The notes: generated by a model not told the origin, from the letters alone. A DNA stretch of 64,000 nt from Streptomyces scopuliridis RB72 (GCF_000718095.1 NZ_JOEI01000005.1:248001-312000); one strand, 5' to 3'. Positions 25,294 through 34,258 are shown, counted from the first letter of the stretch. Made by a program: numbers and translations.

Positions 25294-27510
25294 CTACGCC
25301 GAGTCCCTCTCCTCCTCGGCGGTTCGTGCCTCGTCGGAGCGCGTATTCGCCACGGGAACGGACACCGTTCCCAGCGGCACCTGCGGTCCGCTGCCCTCCC
25401 TCAGCCACCGTCTGAGCACCGCGTGCACCCGCTCGGCGCCCACGAGTTCGCCGCTGTCGGGGACCGGCGCGGAGAGCACCAGCGGTGACAGCAGGAAGGC
25501 CCGCGACTGCTCGCCGCCGAGCCCGCCGTGCGAGCCGATCTGTTCCTCGAAGGCGTGCACGCGGCCGGTCGCCGGGTCGTACATCGAGTTGACCATGATG
25601 TCCGCGACATGCGGGAAGGAGTCCGTGCGCCGTACGGCGTCGGCCGCGCCGGGGCCCATACCGGCGAGCGGACCGCTGTCGTCGAGCGCGTCGACCGGCA
25701 CCTCCGTCCCGCCGGGGCCGAGCACCACCGAGCCGTGTTCCTCGCTCCGTACCAGCAGGAAGCCGATCCCCGGATGGCTGGCGAGGGTCCGCAGCAGCGC
25801 GGGATGGCGCCGGTCTATCTGCTCGCGGCTCATCCGCTCCGGTACGTCGGGGAAGGAGATCAGGGCGAGATTCCCGGAAGCGAGCACGACCGGGTCCGAA
25901 CCGTGCGCGGGCTTCTCGTCGGCGCCCTCGGGCTCCGGGCGGTGCAGCGCGCCGCGGACCGCGTGCCGGGCCGCCTCGCGCGCTTCCGCGCCGCTCTTCG
26001 TACGCTCGGCCCGGCGCGACACGGGCAGCCCGCAGCCGGCCCTGACCAGATCCTTGAGGGTGAGTCCGTACGCGCCCTCGAAGGTCTCGCCGGGGCTCTG
26101 CCCGTGGTCGGAGAGCAGCACGATCCGGTACGTACGGGGGGCGTGCTCGGCGGCCCTGGCGATCAGTCCGACCGAGCGGTCGAGCCGGGCGAGGACCCGC
26201 TCGGCGTCCCGGCTGTGCGGTCCCGAGTGGTGGGCCACCTCGTCGTACGCGACGAGGTCCGCGTAGACGGCGGTGCGTCCGGCCAGCATGTCGCCGATCA
26301 CGGCCGTGACCACCACGTCGCGTTCGACGACGGTCGCGAAGGCCCGGATGAACGGATAGAGCCCGCCCCGGCCGACCCGCGGCCGGTCGCCGCGTATCCG
26401 CGCCCGGGTCGATTCACCGATCTCGCGGCCGACGTCGGCGACGAACGAGACCACCGTACGGACGGCGTTGGCGGGGTCGGAGAAGTAGGCGAAGTAGCCG
26501 GCCCGGGAGCGGTTGGCCCTGCCGCGCCGGGCGGCGATCGACAGCACCAGCGCGAGCTGGTCGGCGCCGCCGCTGAAGAGATTGCCGCGGCTGGCGCCGT
26601 CGAGGGTGAGCAGGCCCCCGTCGTTGGTGCGGGCGATGGCGCGGCGCTGGAGTTCGGCGGCGCTGGCGGGCCGGTTGCTGACCATGATCCGGCCGGTGTC
26701 CTTCTCGTACCAGCGGAAGGCGGGGACGTCGTGGTTGGAGCCGTGCAGGATGCCGAGCTGGCTCGCGCCCGTCTGGCTGGACCAGTCGGTGCGCCAGGGC
26801 GTGAGCCGGTGGGTCGGCCGCTGTCCGCCGGGCGCGCTGTCCGCCGGGTCCCCCGGAGAGACACGTGCCGCGTCGTCCGCCGTACCGCGCCCGCCGTCCG
26901 GGTCCGGTGGACGCACGCCGAGCCAGCCGGCGACATGCGGCATCACCCCGGCCGCGACCGCTTCCAGCAGCACCTGGTGCCCGACCCCGTCGAGTTGCAG
27001 GAAGACCGTGCCGGGCGGTCCGCCGCGCCCGCCGTCCTCGCCGCTCCTGCGCCGCCGCCGGTCCGCGAGACGGGAGAGCCGCCGACGGTAGGCGTCGTCG
27101 TCACCGACCGCGAGCGCCGTGGAGGTCGCGGAGGCGACGGCGGACATCACGGCCGCGACCACCACGGCGGTCTCCGGATTGGCCGCCCCGCGCCCGTTGG
27201 GGATGAGCCGGAGCGCGATCAGCAGCAGCGAGCCGTTCAGGAAGAACACCAGCAGACCGAGGACCAGCGCGGGGACGAGCAGCAGCGCGCGTACGAGCAG
27301 GGGCCAGACCAGCGCGCTGAGCAGACCGAACGCACCCGCGCCCCAGGCCGCGGTGATCGCGGTCCTGGTGATGCTGTCCTGGTTGTCCGACTGAAGCTTG
27401 AAGTCCGGCAGGATCCCGGCCAGCGCCAGCATCGTCAGCGTGGAAACCGCCCATACGATGATCACCCGCAGCAGGGCCCCGCCCGTCGTTCGCCACCGCC
27501 CCTTGAACAC
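25294..27510 (-). CDS. Membrane-anchored alkaline-phosphatase-superfamily hydrolase
   Basis: A 738-residue protein. Residues 10-135 hold four membrane helices (including LLVLVLGLLVFFLNGSLLLIAL-like segments), a holin-like bundle. From residue 165 a type I phosphodiesterase/alkaline phosphatase fold follows: FLQLDGVGHQ with a metal Asp, QTGASQLGILHG with the nucleophile Thr, DLVAYDEVAHHSG with Asp and His metal ligands, and LLSDHGQSPGETF. It may hydrolyse a phosphodiester or nucleotide at the membrane; the side of the membrane and the substrate are not visible. The start is GTG with GGAG close upstream. Confidence 0.85.
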   Translation of the reverse strand: MFKGRWRTTGGALLRVIIVWAVSTLTMLALAGILPDFKLQSDNQDSITRTAITAAWGAGAFGLLSALVWPLLVRALLLVPALVLGLLVFFLNGSLLLIALRLIPNGRGAANPETAVVVAAVMSAVASATSTALAVGDDDAYRRRLSRLADRRRRRSGEDGGRGGPPGTVFLQLDGVGHQVLLEAVAAGVMPHVAGWLGVRPPDPDGGRGTADDAARVSPGDPADSAPGGQRPTHRLTPWRTDWSSQTGASQLGILHGSNHDVPAFRWYEKDTGRIMVSNRPASAAELQRRAIARTNDGGLLTLDGASRGNLFSGGADQLALVLSIAARRGRANRSRAGYFAYFSDPANAVRTVVSFVADVGREIGESTRARIRGDRPRVGRGGLYPFIRAFATVVERDVVVTAVIGDMLAGRTAVYADLVAYDEVAHHSGPHSRDAERVLARLDRSVGLIARAAEHAPRTYRIVLLSDHGQSPGETFEGAYGLTLKDLVRAGCGLPVSRRAERTKSGAEAREAARHAVRGALHRPEPEGADEKPAHGSDPVVLASGNLALISFPDVPERMSREQIDRRHPALLRTLASHPGIGFLLVRSEEHGSVVLGPGGTEVPVDALDDSGPLAGMGPGAADAVRRTDSFPHVADIMVNSMYDPATGRVHAFEEQIGSHGGLGGEQSRAFLLSPLVLSAPVPDSGELVGAERVHAVLRRWLREGSGPQVPLGTVSVPVANTRSDEARTAEEERDSA

Positions 27511-27614
27511 GTCGCTCCGTCACCTCACGTCCGGGCCCGTACGCACTCACGGGCTCGGCCCAGCCTCGCACAGAGCGCCGCGGGCTCCCCCGGGGTACCG
27601 GGGGTCACGACGGG

Positions 27615-27660
27615 TCAGCAGCGGTCGTATCCAGCGGTCAGCAGCCGTCGTACCCCGCGG
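27615..27660. repeat. 23-bp tandem duplication at a gene end
   Basis: 27615-27637 and 27638-27660 match at 20 of 23 positions. The right copy encodes the C-terminus GYDGC and stop of the 27638-28042 gene; the left copy repeats the tail and stop beyond it. Confidence 0.75.
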
Positions 27661-28042
27661 TCGGCATCGAGAGCCTGCGGTGGACGTCGGCCTTCATGGC
27701 GGCGTCGTACAGTGGTTCGTCCAGTCCGACGGTCTCCAGCGGTACGCCTCTGCGCACGCATTCCTCGGCGAAGACGGACGCCGAACTGAACGCCCGTTCG
27801 AGAACGCGCTCGTTCGCCGCGACGAAGAGATCCACCAGCCCCGCTTCGACGTCGGCCCACAGTCCGCAGTGGTCGGGGCGCAGCCCGTAGAGGAGCAGCT
27901 GCCGGGTGACGAGATAGCCCTTGTCCTCGGCCCAGCGCGCGCACATCGTGTGCTGGCCCCGGGTGTCCACGAGGAAGGGGTCGCTGTCCAGCTCCTCCAG
28001 CGGCGTCAGGCTGGCGATCACGGCCACTCGTACCTCACGCAT
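27638..28042 (-). CDS. Hypothetical protein, weakly resolvase N-terminus-like
   Basis: A 134-residue protein beginning MREVRVAVIASLTPLEELDSD. The segment RWAEDKGYLVTRQLLLYGL and the later FVAANERVLERAFSSASVFAEECVRRGVPLETVG recall the catalytic domain of serine recombinases in layout, but the nucleophile Ser/Arg pattern is not clear, so I give no function. The start at 28042 has a GGAG-rich upstream stretch. It reads on the same strand as the phosphodiesterase gene 127 bp downstream. Confidence 0.55.
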   Translation of the reverse strand: MREVRVAVIASLTPLEELDSDPFLVDTRGQHTMCARWAEDKGYLVTRQLLLYGLRPDHCGLWADVEAGLVDLFVAANERVLERAFSSASVFAEECVRRGVPLETVGLDEPLYDAAMKADVHRRLSMPTAGYDGC

Positions 28043-28244
28043 GCCTGCCCCCGCTCCCCGGCACTCGCCTCCGTCCGCCGACCCTACTGGGCGCACGCCC
28101 CCGCGAGGCAGGCGCGTACCCGGCGGTCAACGGCGCGCGACCAGCGCATCCGGCTCCGCCCGTGCGGGCATCCGCCGTACGCTGAGTGCGGAGAGGGGCC
28201 CGGGGCGGGAGCGCGGTCCACGGGCGGACGGAGCTGAGGTCGCG

Positions 28245-29036
28245 TTGGGAACTGTCATCACATGGTGGGGCCATGCCACCTGCACGGTCGAGGACTCCGG
28301 GGTACGGGTGCTGACCGACCCGGTCTTCGTCCGCCGACTTGCCCATCTGCGCCGACGGCGCGGTCAGGTGCCGCCGCCCGAGGCGTACGTCGCCGATGCC
28401 GTGCTCGTCTCGCATCTGCACTCCGACCATCTCCATCTGCGGTCTCTGACCAGGCTCGCGCCCGGCACCCGGCTGATCGTGCCGCGCGGCGCCGAGCGGT
28501 CGGTGCCGGGGCTGCGCAGGCTGGACGCCCGCAGAAACCCCTCGGGGCTGCGGATCACCGAGGTCGAGGCGGGCGACGAGGTGGAGATCGGGGCGCTGCG
28601 GGTACGGGCCGTGCCCGCGCGCCACGACGGACGGCGGCTGCCGGTCGGACCGCACCGCTCCCCCGCCCTGGGCTTTGTGATCAGCGGCGCGTCCCGGACG
28701 TACTTCGCCGGGGACACCGGACTCTTCGACGGAATGGCGGACGCCGTGGGCCCGGTGGATGTGGCACTGCTGCCGGTGGGCGGCTGGGGGCCGCATCTGG
28801 GGCCCGGGCATCTGGACGCCGGGCGGGCGGCGCGGGCGCTGGCCGATCTGGCACCGAGCGCGGCGGTACCGGTGCATTTCGGTACGTACTGGCCCATCGG
28901 TCTGGACGGAGTCCGCCCCCATGAGTTCTACGCGCCGGGCGACGAGTTCGTACGGCACGCGGCGCGGCTCGCGCCGAAGGTCACCGTCCATCTGTTGCGG
29001 CACGGCGAGAGCGCCCGGCCGGAGGCCGGCCTGTGA
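28245..29036 (+). CDS. MBL-fold metallo-hydrolase
   Basis: A 263-residue metallo-beta-lactamase-fold protein of the UlaG/RomA-like group. TWWGHATCTVEDSG is the usual family start; the zinc motif HLHSDHLHL is near residue 53, and FAGDTGLFDG gives the bridging Asp. These proteins cleave phosphodiester or amide bonds, for example in N-acyl-phosphatidylethanolamine. The start is uncertain: a TTG at 28245 after TGAGGT fits the family beginning. It overlaps the DedA gene by 4 bp, suggesting a joint lipid-related role. Confidence 0.85.
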   Translation: MGTVITWWGHATCTVEDSGVRVLTDPVFVRRLAHLRRRRGQVPPPEAYVADAVLVSHLHSDHLHLRSLTRLAPGTRLIVPRGAERSVPGLRRLDARRNPSGLRITEVEAGDEVEIGALRVRAVPARHDGRRLPVGPHRSPALGFVISGASRTYFAGDTGLFDGMADAVGPVDVALLPVGGWGPHLGPGHLDAGRAARALADLAPSAAVPVHFGTYWPIGLDGVRPHEFYAPGDEFVRHAARLAPKVTVHLLRHGESARPEAGL

Positions 29037-29692
29037 TCGACCGGCTCATGACGCAACTCTCGGAGCTGCCACCCGAGTCGACGCAGCAGGCCGTCGGCTA
29101 CCCCTCCGTCTTTCTGCTGGTGACGCTGGGCGCGCTGGTGCCGGTGGTGCCGACGGGGGCGGTGGTGAGTTCGGCGGCGGTGGTGGCCTTCCATCAGACC
29201 GCGCCGCTCTCCATGCTCTATGTCTTCCTGGTGGCGTCGTTCGCGGCCTTCCTCGGTGACATATCCCTCTACTGGCTGGGGCGGCGCGGGGTCGGCTCCA
29301 AGAACGGGTCGCGCTGGCTGGCGGCGATACGCCGGCACGCCCCGCCCGACCGGCTTGAGCAGGCGCAGACGAAGCTGCGCGAGCACGGGGTGACGGTGCT
29401 GGTGCTCTCCCGGCTGGTGCCCGCCGGGCGGATTCCGGTGATGCTGGCCTGTCTGCTCGGGGACTGGCCGCTGCGCCGGTTCGCCCGGGGCGATGTGCCG
29501 GCCTGTCTGGCCTGGGCGGCGACGTACCAGCTGATCGGGGTGCTCGGCGGCTCGCTCTTCGACGAGGCCTGGGAGGGGGTGCTCGCCGCGGTGGTGCTCA
29601 CGCTCGTGCTGAGCGGCGCCCCGGCGCTCTGGCGCAGGCTGCGGCGGCCGGGCGGGGACGAGAGTCCGGGCTCGGCGGGCCGGCCGACGTAG
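29033..29692 (+). CDS. DedA family (SNARE-associated) membrane protein
   Basis: A 219-residue membrane protein with the DedA pattern: half-buried helices, the loop motif FLGDISLYWLGRRGV and the later RLVPAGRIPVMLACLLG. DedA proteins translocate lipids such as undecaprenyl phosphate or phosphatidylethanolamine and affect envelope stress. Its GTG start sits in the stop of the MBL hydrolase gene. A four-unit tandem repeat follows. Confidence 0.9.
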   Translation: MIDRLMTQLSELPPESTQQAVGYPSVFLLVTLGALVPVVPTGAVVSSAAVVAFHQTAPLSMLYVFLVASFAAFLGDISLYWLGRRGVGSKNGSRWLAAIRRHAPPDRLEQAQTKLREHGVTVLVLSRLVPAGRIPVMLACLLGDWPLRRFARGDVPACLAWAATYQLIGVLGGSLFDEAWEGVLAAVVLTLVLSGAPALWRRLRRPGGDESPGSAGRPT

Positions 29693-29709
29693 TTCCCGAT
29701 CCGGCCGGG

Positions 29710-29776
29710 GTCCGCTCTGTCCCCGGGTCCGCTCTGTCCCCGGGTCCGCTCTGTCCCGGAGTCCGCTCTGTCCGGA
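29710..29776. repeat. Four-copy 17-bp tandem repeat between convergent genes
   Basis: GTCCGCTCTGTCCCCGG at 29710-29726 and 29727-29743, a variant at 29744-29760 and a 16-bp copy at 29761-29776. It fills nearly all of the 90-bp space between the DedA stop and the aminotransferase-like stop. Confidence 0.9.
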
Positions 29777-29782
29777 GTCCCT

Positions 29783-31000
29783 TCAGCGCAGTTCGTCGAA
29801 GACCGCTCCGAAGTGGCCGAGCGCCCGCGCGACATGCGGCAGGTCCAGCGGCGCTGTCGCGGTGAGGGACTTCAGCCGCTGTTCCGGGGTCGCCCCGAGC
29901 AGCGGTCCCGTCGACAGCCGTACGCGCAGCGCGCCCAGCGCGTCCCCGAACCGGTGGCCGCCCGGTACGGGCACCTCCAGGCGCCGGCTCAAATGGTTCT
30001 CCAGCTCCATGGAGTCGGTGACGCCCAGCCGGGCCAGCTGTCCGCGCAGCGGCCCGAGGTCGGCGTAGACATGGCGGCCGGCCTGCGGCACCCCGGCGAG
30101 GGCGCCGGAGGCGAGCACCAGCTGGTGTGCGGCGGCGGCCAGTTGCCCGTGCAGTGCGGCGGTGGCCCGCGTCCTGGCCATGACAGCGTCCGGCTCGTCG
30201 AGCGCGTGGGCGGCGGCAGCGGCGACGGGGCCCGCGACCATCGCCCCGAGCGCGGTGAGGATGTCGAGCGTCCTGGCCCGCAGCGCGGTTCCGGCGTCGG
30301 TGGCCGGGTAGCGGGCGACGGCCATCGGCCAGGCGGCCGGGAGCAGCCCGCCCGCCAGGTCGGAGAGGACGACGACCTCGTCGGGCCACATCTCGGCCGG
30401 GCTGAGCAGCACCGTCTCGTGCGGCCGGTGCAGGGTGTCGCGCCAGGTCTCGTCGCTGACGATGTGCAGCCCTTCGCCGACGGCGGCCTCACAGGCCTCG
30501 CGGACCAGTTCCGGCGGGGCGACCGCGGCGGTCGGGTCGTCGGCGACGGAGAGCAGCAGCACCCGTGGCCGGCCGCCCTCGGCACGTACCCGCCGCACCG
30601 TCTCCAGCAGGGCGAACGGATCGGGCACGCCGCCCGCGTCCGCCGGGGCCGGCACATGGTAGGCGGGCCGGCCGAGCAGCCGGGCCTGCGGGGTCCAGGA
30701 GGCGGGGCACGGCCGGGGCATCAGGACATCCCCGTCGTACGCGGCGAGCAGCGCGAACAGCAGCGGCTGCGCGCCGGGCGCGGCGGCCACGTCGTCGGGG
30801 CCGGTGCGCAGACCGCGCCGCGACCAGTAGCCGGAAGCCGCCTCCCGCAGGACCGCGTCACCGCCGGGCGGCTGCGGCGAGGTGTGCCCGGCCGCCCCCG
30901 CGCACTCGCCGACCAGCTCGGGCAGCGCGGGCAGCCCGGCGTCGGGGGCGGCCGGGCCGAACCGAACGGGGCCCCGGCCCTCGGGAGCCGTTCGCCGCAT
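29783..31000 (-). CDS. Aminotransferase class I/II-fold protein lacking the PLP lysine
   Basis: A 405-residue fold-type I aminotransferase homologue. AAAPGAQPLLFALLAAY is the PLP-phosphate-loop region and LHIVSDETWRD replaces the usual SDEVY. Where the Schiff-base lysine should be (SLSK...GWR), the protein reads VVLSDLAGGLLPAAWPMAV: Asp, no Lys. The whole chain has a single Lys, near residue 380. The fold is thus kept but classical PLP chemistry is probably lost. GGGAGG before the ATG is a good ribosome-binding site. It is divergent from the PAP2 fusion gene. Confidence 0.8.
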   Translation of the reverse strand: MRRTAPEGRGPVRFGPAAPDAGLPALPELVGECAGAAGHTSPQPPGGDAVLREAASGYWSRRGLRTGPDDVAAAPGAQPLLFALLAAYDGDVLMPRPCPASWTPQARLLGRPAYHVPAPADAGGVPDPFALLETVRRVRAEGGRPRVLLLSVADDPTAAVAPPELVREACEAAVGEGLHIVSDETWRDTLHRPHETVLLSPAEMWPDEVVVLSDLAGGLLPAAWPMAVARYPATDAGTALRARTLDILTALGAMVAGPVAAAAAHALDEPDAVMARTRATAALHGQLAAAAHQLVLASGALAGVPQAGRHVYADLGPLRGQLARLGVTDSMELENHLSRRLEVPVPGGHRFGDALGALRVRLSTGPLLGATPEQRLKSLTATAPLDLPHVARALGHFGAVFDELR

Positions 31001-31181
31001 GCCGCCACCTCCCGCAGTCGCCGTCCATTACGACCTCTCGTTTTGACCCTTTATATGGAGTTATACGGATGTTTGACGCACCCTGCTCCCCGGGCGCCGC
31101 CCGGCCGCTCCCCCGGCTCCGCTCGGCCCGCTCCCCCGTACGGTCCGCTTGGGCCGGCCGCTCGCGGGGTACCCGCGTTCC
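31001..31181. promoter_or_regulatory. AT-rich divergent promoter region
   Basis: 31030-31075 is the most AT-rich stretch nearby (TTTTGACC, TTTATATGG, TTATACGG) and contains promoter-like words on both strands, including TTGACC at 31043. TACCCG (31170-31175) ends 6 nt before the PAP2 gene ATG and may be a weak leaderless -10 box. Exact start sites cannot be assigned. Confidence 0.4.
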
Positions 31182-32690
31182 ATGTCAGAGACCACTGGGA
31201 CCTACGGCCAGGCGGCCCCGGGCACCCGCGCCCGGATCGCGGCACTGCTCGACGGCTGGGACGAACGGGCCTTCCGCTCCGTCGCCGGCCGGCACTGGCC
31301 CGGCGCGGGGCCCGTACTGCCCCGGCTGAGCCGGTCCGCCAACCACGGACTGCTCTGGTTCGGCGCCGCCGCGGGCATCGCCGTGCTGGGACGCGGGGCG
31401 CGCTCGCGCCGGGCCGCCCTGCGGGGCGCCGTGTCGCTGGGGCTCGCCTCGGCCGCCATCAACACCGTGGGCAAGCGGGCGGTCCGCCGGCAGCGGCCCC
31501 TGCTCGACGCCGTACCGGCGATACGGCGGCTGAAGCGCCAGCCGTTCACCACCTCCTTCCCGTCCGGGCACGCGGCCTCGGCCGCCGCCTTCGCGACCGG
31601 GGTCGCGCTGGAGTCGAAGGGGTGGGGCGCCGTCGTGGCGCCGGTGGCCGCCGCCGTGGCCCTCTCCCGGGTCTATACGGGCGTGCACTATCCGAGCGAT
31701 GTGCTGGCGGGCGCCGCGCTCGGGGTGGGGGCGGCCTTCGCGGTGCGCGGCATCGTACCGACCCGTTCCCAACTGCCCTCACCGGGACGTCCGTACGCCG
31801 AGGCCCCCGCGCTGCCCGGCGGCCACGGGCTGGTGGTCGTGGTCAACCAGGCCTCCGGATCGTCGGACGCCGCCGTGCTGGTACGGGACGCGCTGCCGGC
31901 CGCGGAGGTCGTGGAGTGCCCGCCCGAGGAGGTGGAGACCGAGCTGGCGAAGGCGGTCGGCCGCTGCGTGGCCCTCGGTGTCCTCGGCGGCGACGGAACG
32001 GTCAACCGGGCGGCGTCGACGGCCGTACGGCACGGTCGGCCGCTGGCCGTCTTCCCCGGTGGCACGCTCAACCACTTCGCGTACGACCTGGGCATCGAGA
32101 CCGTCCAGGACACCTGCCGGGCGCTGACGGCGGGTGACGCCGTACGGGTCGACCTGGGACGCTTCACCCCCGGGCCCGGCGGGGCGGCGACAGGGCACTT
32201 CCTCAACACCTTCAGCCTGGGCGTCTATCCGGAGCTGGTACGGGTGCGGGAGCACTGGGCGCCGCGCATCGGCGGCTGGCCCGCCGGAATCCTGGCCGCG
32301 CTGAAGGTGCTGCGCGGCGAACACCAGCTGGAGGCCGAGTTCGAGGGCCGGCACCGGGCGCTGTGGCTGCTGTTCGCGGGGAACGGCATCTACCAGCCGA
32401 TGGGGCCGACCCCGGGCCACCGGCTCGATCTGGCCGACGGTCTGCTGGACGTACGGATCGTGCACGGCGGCCGGGCCCCGGGGCCGCGGCTGCTCGCCGC
32501 CGCGCTCGCCGGGCCGCTGAGCCGTTCGCCGGTGCACGCGGCGGAGCGAATGCGCAGGGTACGGATCGCCCGGATCGCGCCGGGTACGCCACTCGCGTTC
32601 GACGGTGAAGTGGCCGAGGCCCCCAGGGAATTGATACTGGACAAGGCGGAGGAGGCGCTGACGGTCTACCGGCCGAAGGCGCTGCTGTAG
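31182..32690 (+). CDS. Fusion of PAP2 phosphatase and diacylglycerol kinase-like domains
   Basis: A 502-residue bifunctional protein. Residues 60-200 form a PAP2 acid phosphatase with all three motifs: GKRAVRRQRP, FPSGHAAS, and SRVYTGVHYPSD. Residues 215-500 form a lipid kinase catalytic domain with the nucleotide motif GGDGTVNRAA and the GGTLNHF substrate loop. It probably dephosphorylates one prenyl or lipid phosphate and phosphorylates another lipid at the inner membrane. This fusion is common in actinomycetes; its lipid is not known. Confidence 0.92.
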   Translation: MSETTGTYGQAAPGTRARIAALLDGWDERAFRSVAGRHWPGAGPVLPRLSRSANHGLLWFGAAAGIAVLGRGARSRRAALRGAVSLGLASAAINTVGKRAVRRQRPLLDAVPAIRRLKRQPFTTSFPSGHAASAAAFATGVALESKGWGAVVAPVAAAVALSRVYTGVHYPSDVLAGAALGVGAAFAVRGIVPTRSQLPSPGRPYAEAPALPGGHGLVVVVNQASGSSDAAVLVRDALPAAEVVECPPEEVETELAKAVGRCVALGVLGGDGTVNRAASTAVRHGRPLAVFPGGTLNHFAYDLGIETVQDTCRALTAGDAVRVDLGRFTPGPGGAATGHFLNTFSLGVYPELVRVREHWAPRIGGWPAGILAALKVLRGEHQLEAEFEGRHRALWLLFAGNGIYQPMGPTPGHRLDLADGLLDVRIVHGGRAPGPRLLAAALAGPLSRSPVHAAERMRRVRIARIAPGTPLAFDGEVAEAPRELILDKAEEALTVYRPKALL

Positions 32691-32774
32691 AGCGAGTCGC
32701 GGGAGTCCCGTCTGCCCGGCGGTGTCCCGGAATCCCGGTGGACAGGCGCGAACGGCGCGGCCGAGGATCATGCC

Positions 32775-33314
32775 ATGGACACGCGCTACTTCCTGGAGAC
32801 CCCGCGGCTGCGGCTGCGTTCACTGACCGAGGACGACCTCGACCGGGTGGTCACCCTCGACAATGACCCCGGCGTACGGCGGTTCATCGACGGCGGCCGG
32901 CCGGTTACGCGTGAGACGGTACGGACCGAGACGCTCCGCCGCCTGCTCGGGCGCGGCTTCTGGGCCGCCGAGGAGAGATCCACGGGCGCGTGGCTGGGGT
33001 GGTTCTGTCTGGAGCCGGAGAGCGAACAGGGCTGGCGGGTCGTCGAGTTGGGGTACCGGCTGCGCCGGGCGGCATGGGGGCACGGGTACGCCACCGAGGG
33101 GGCCCGCGCCTTGGTCCGCGCGGCGTTCACCGACCTCGGCACGGAGCGGGTGACCGCGCAGACCATGACGGTCAACACGGCCTCGCGGCGCGTGCTGGAG
33201 AAGGCGGGGCTGACCTACGTCCGTACGTTCTTCGAGGAGTGGCCCGAGACGATCGAGGGATCGGAACAGGGCGATGTGGCCTATGAGCTCACCCGGGAGG
33301 CATGGAAAGGTTAG
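32775..33314 (+). CDS. GNAT family N-acetyltransferase (RimJ/RimL type)
   Basis: A 179-residue acetyltransferase. It starts TPRLRLRSLTEDDLDRVV and shows the acetyl-CoA motif GYRLRRAAWGHGYATEGARAL, followed by TMTVNTASRRVLEKAGL. It should transfer acetyl from acetyl-CoA to an amine, possibly a protein N-terminus or an antibiotic. The stop codon lies inside the iron-box-like palindrome of the next gene. Confidence 0.9.
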   Translation: MDTRYFLETPRLRLRSLTEDDLDRVVTLDNDPGVRRFIDGGRPVTRETVRTETLRRLLGRGFWAAEERSTGAWLGWFCLEPESEQGWRVVELGYRLRRAAWGHGYATEGARALVRAAFTDLGTERVTAQTMTVNTASRRVLEKAGLTYVRTFFEEWPETIEGSEQGDVAYELTREAWKG

Positions 33315-33326
33315 GCTCGCCTAACC
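33306..33326 (+). promoter_or_regulatory. Iron-box-like (DmdR/IdeR) operator
   Basis: The 19-bp AAAGGTTAGGCTCGCCTAA matches 16 positions of the streptomycete iron box TTAGGTTAGGCTCACCTAA (consensus from memory). Its core is the perfect palindrome GGTTAGGC-TC-GCCTAACC. A TAGGCT -10-like box (33312-33317) lies inside it, 24 nt before the VOC gene start. Confidence 0.65.
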
Positions 33327-33341
33327 GACCTGGGAGGTATC

Positions 33342-34169
33342 TTGAGCGTACAACCCGCCACGGAATCACCGGAGTTCGAGCACTCAGGTTTCGCGCGACC
33401 GGGCTTCGGCCGACCGGAGTCCGAGCAAGCGGAGTTCGACCATCTGGTGCACTGCGTACCGGACGTCGAGTCCACCGTCCGCGGCTACACCGAAGCCGGA
33501 CTGCACGCCCACGCCAACCCGGAGTATCTCGGGTACCGCAACGGCGCCTGGCGGCTGGACACCCGCTATATCGAGCTGTCGAGCATCGTCAACCGCCTGG
33601 TCTTCCTCGACTCGCCCTACGGCAGGGCCATGAGGGGCCGGCAGCCCCGGGCCGACGCGCTCGTCGCGCGCGGCGGCGGCGCGCTCGCCTTCTGCGTCCA
33701 TGTCACCGATGCGGGCACCACGGCGGAGCGGCTGCGCGCGCGAGGGCACGGGGTGGAGCTGCTGACCTTCGCCCGCGAGGGCTCCCCCGTCTCGTTCCGC
33801 GAGGCGCTCCTGACGGACGGCCCGCCCTGGGCGCCGTTCTTCGTGACCTACGAGCCCGACCGGCAGACGATTCTGGCCAAGTACAGCGCGGGCCGGGTCA
33901 ACCGGGGGCCGCACGACCTCGCCGGGATCCTGATCGAGACCCCCGATCCGCGCGCCTCGGCGGACTGGCTGGGCGAGCTGCTCGGCATCCCGCCCGGGGC
34001 ATCGCCCACGGTGGTGCCGCTGCCGCTCGGCCAGGTGCACTTCACCGAGGGCCCCGCCGACGCGATCACCGCCCTGCTGCTCTCCGGGGGCAGCCCGCCG
34101 ACGACGGTGATCGACGGACTCGCGGTACGGCCGGTGAAGTCGTCGGTCACCGGACCGGCGCGGACCTGA
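33342..34169 (+). CDS. VOC-superfamily protein, glyoxalase-like domain
   Basis: A 275-residue protein. After a 25-residue Pro/Glu/Phe-rich lead, FDHLVHCVPDVESTVRGY starts a glyoxalase-like (VOC) fold of the long form seen in many streptomycete hypotheticals. A second half begins near residue 185 (LAGILIETPDPRASADWLG). VOC proteins bind metal and act as isomerases, dioxygenases or resistance proteins; which applies is not visible. The start is TTG, fixed by GGGAGG 5-10 bases upstream. The iron-box-like operator just before it suggests expression in iron starvation. Confidence 0.8.
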   Translation: MSVQPATESPEFEHSGFARPGFGRPESEQAEFDHLVHCVPDVESTVRGYTEAGLHAHANPEYLGYRNGAWRLDTRYIELSSIVNRLVFLDSPYGRAMRGRQPRADALVARGGGALAFCVHVTDAGTTAERLRARGHGVELLTFAREGSPVSFREALLTDGPPWAPFFVTYEPDRQTILAKYSAGRVNRGPHDLAGILIETPDPRASADWLGELLGIPPGASPTVVPLPLGQVHFTEGPADAITALLLSGGSPPTTVIDGLAVRPVKSSVTGPART

Positions 34170-34258
34170 GCGCCGCGTCCATATAGCAAGACGCTGGTCT
34201 CATCATGCGACATAGCGGCGTACCGTGGCCGGACCACGACACGAGAGGGAGTTCCGCC

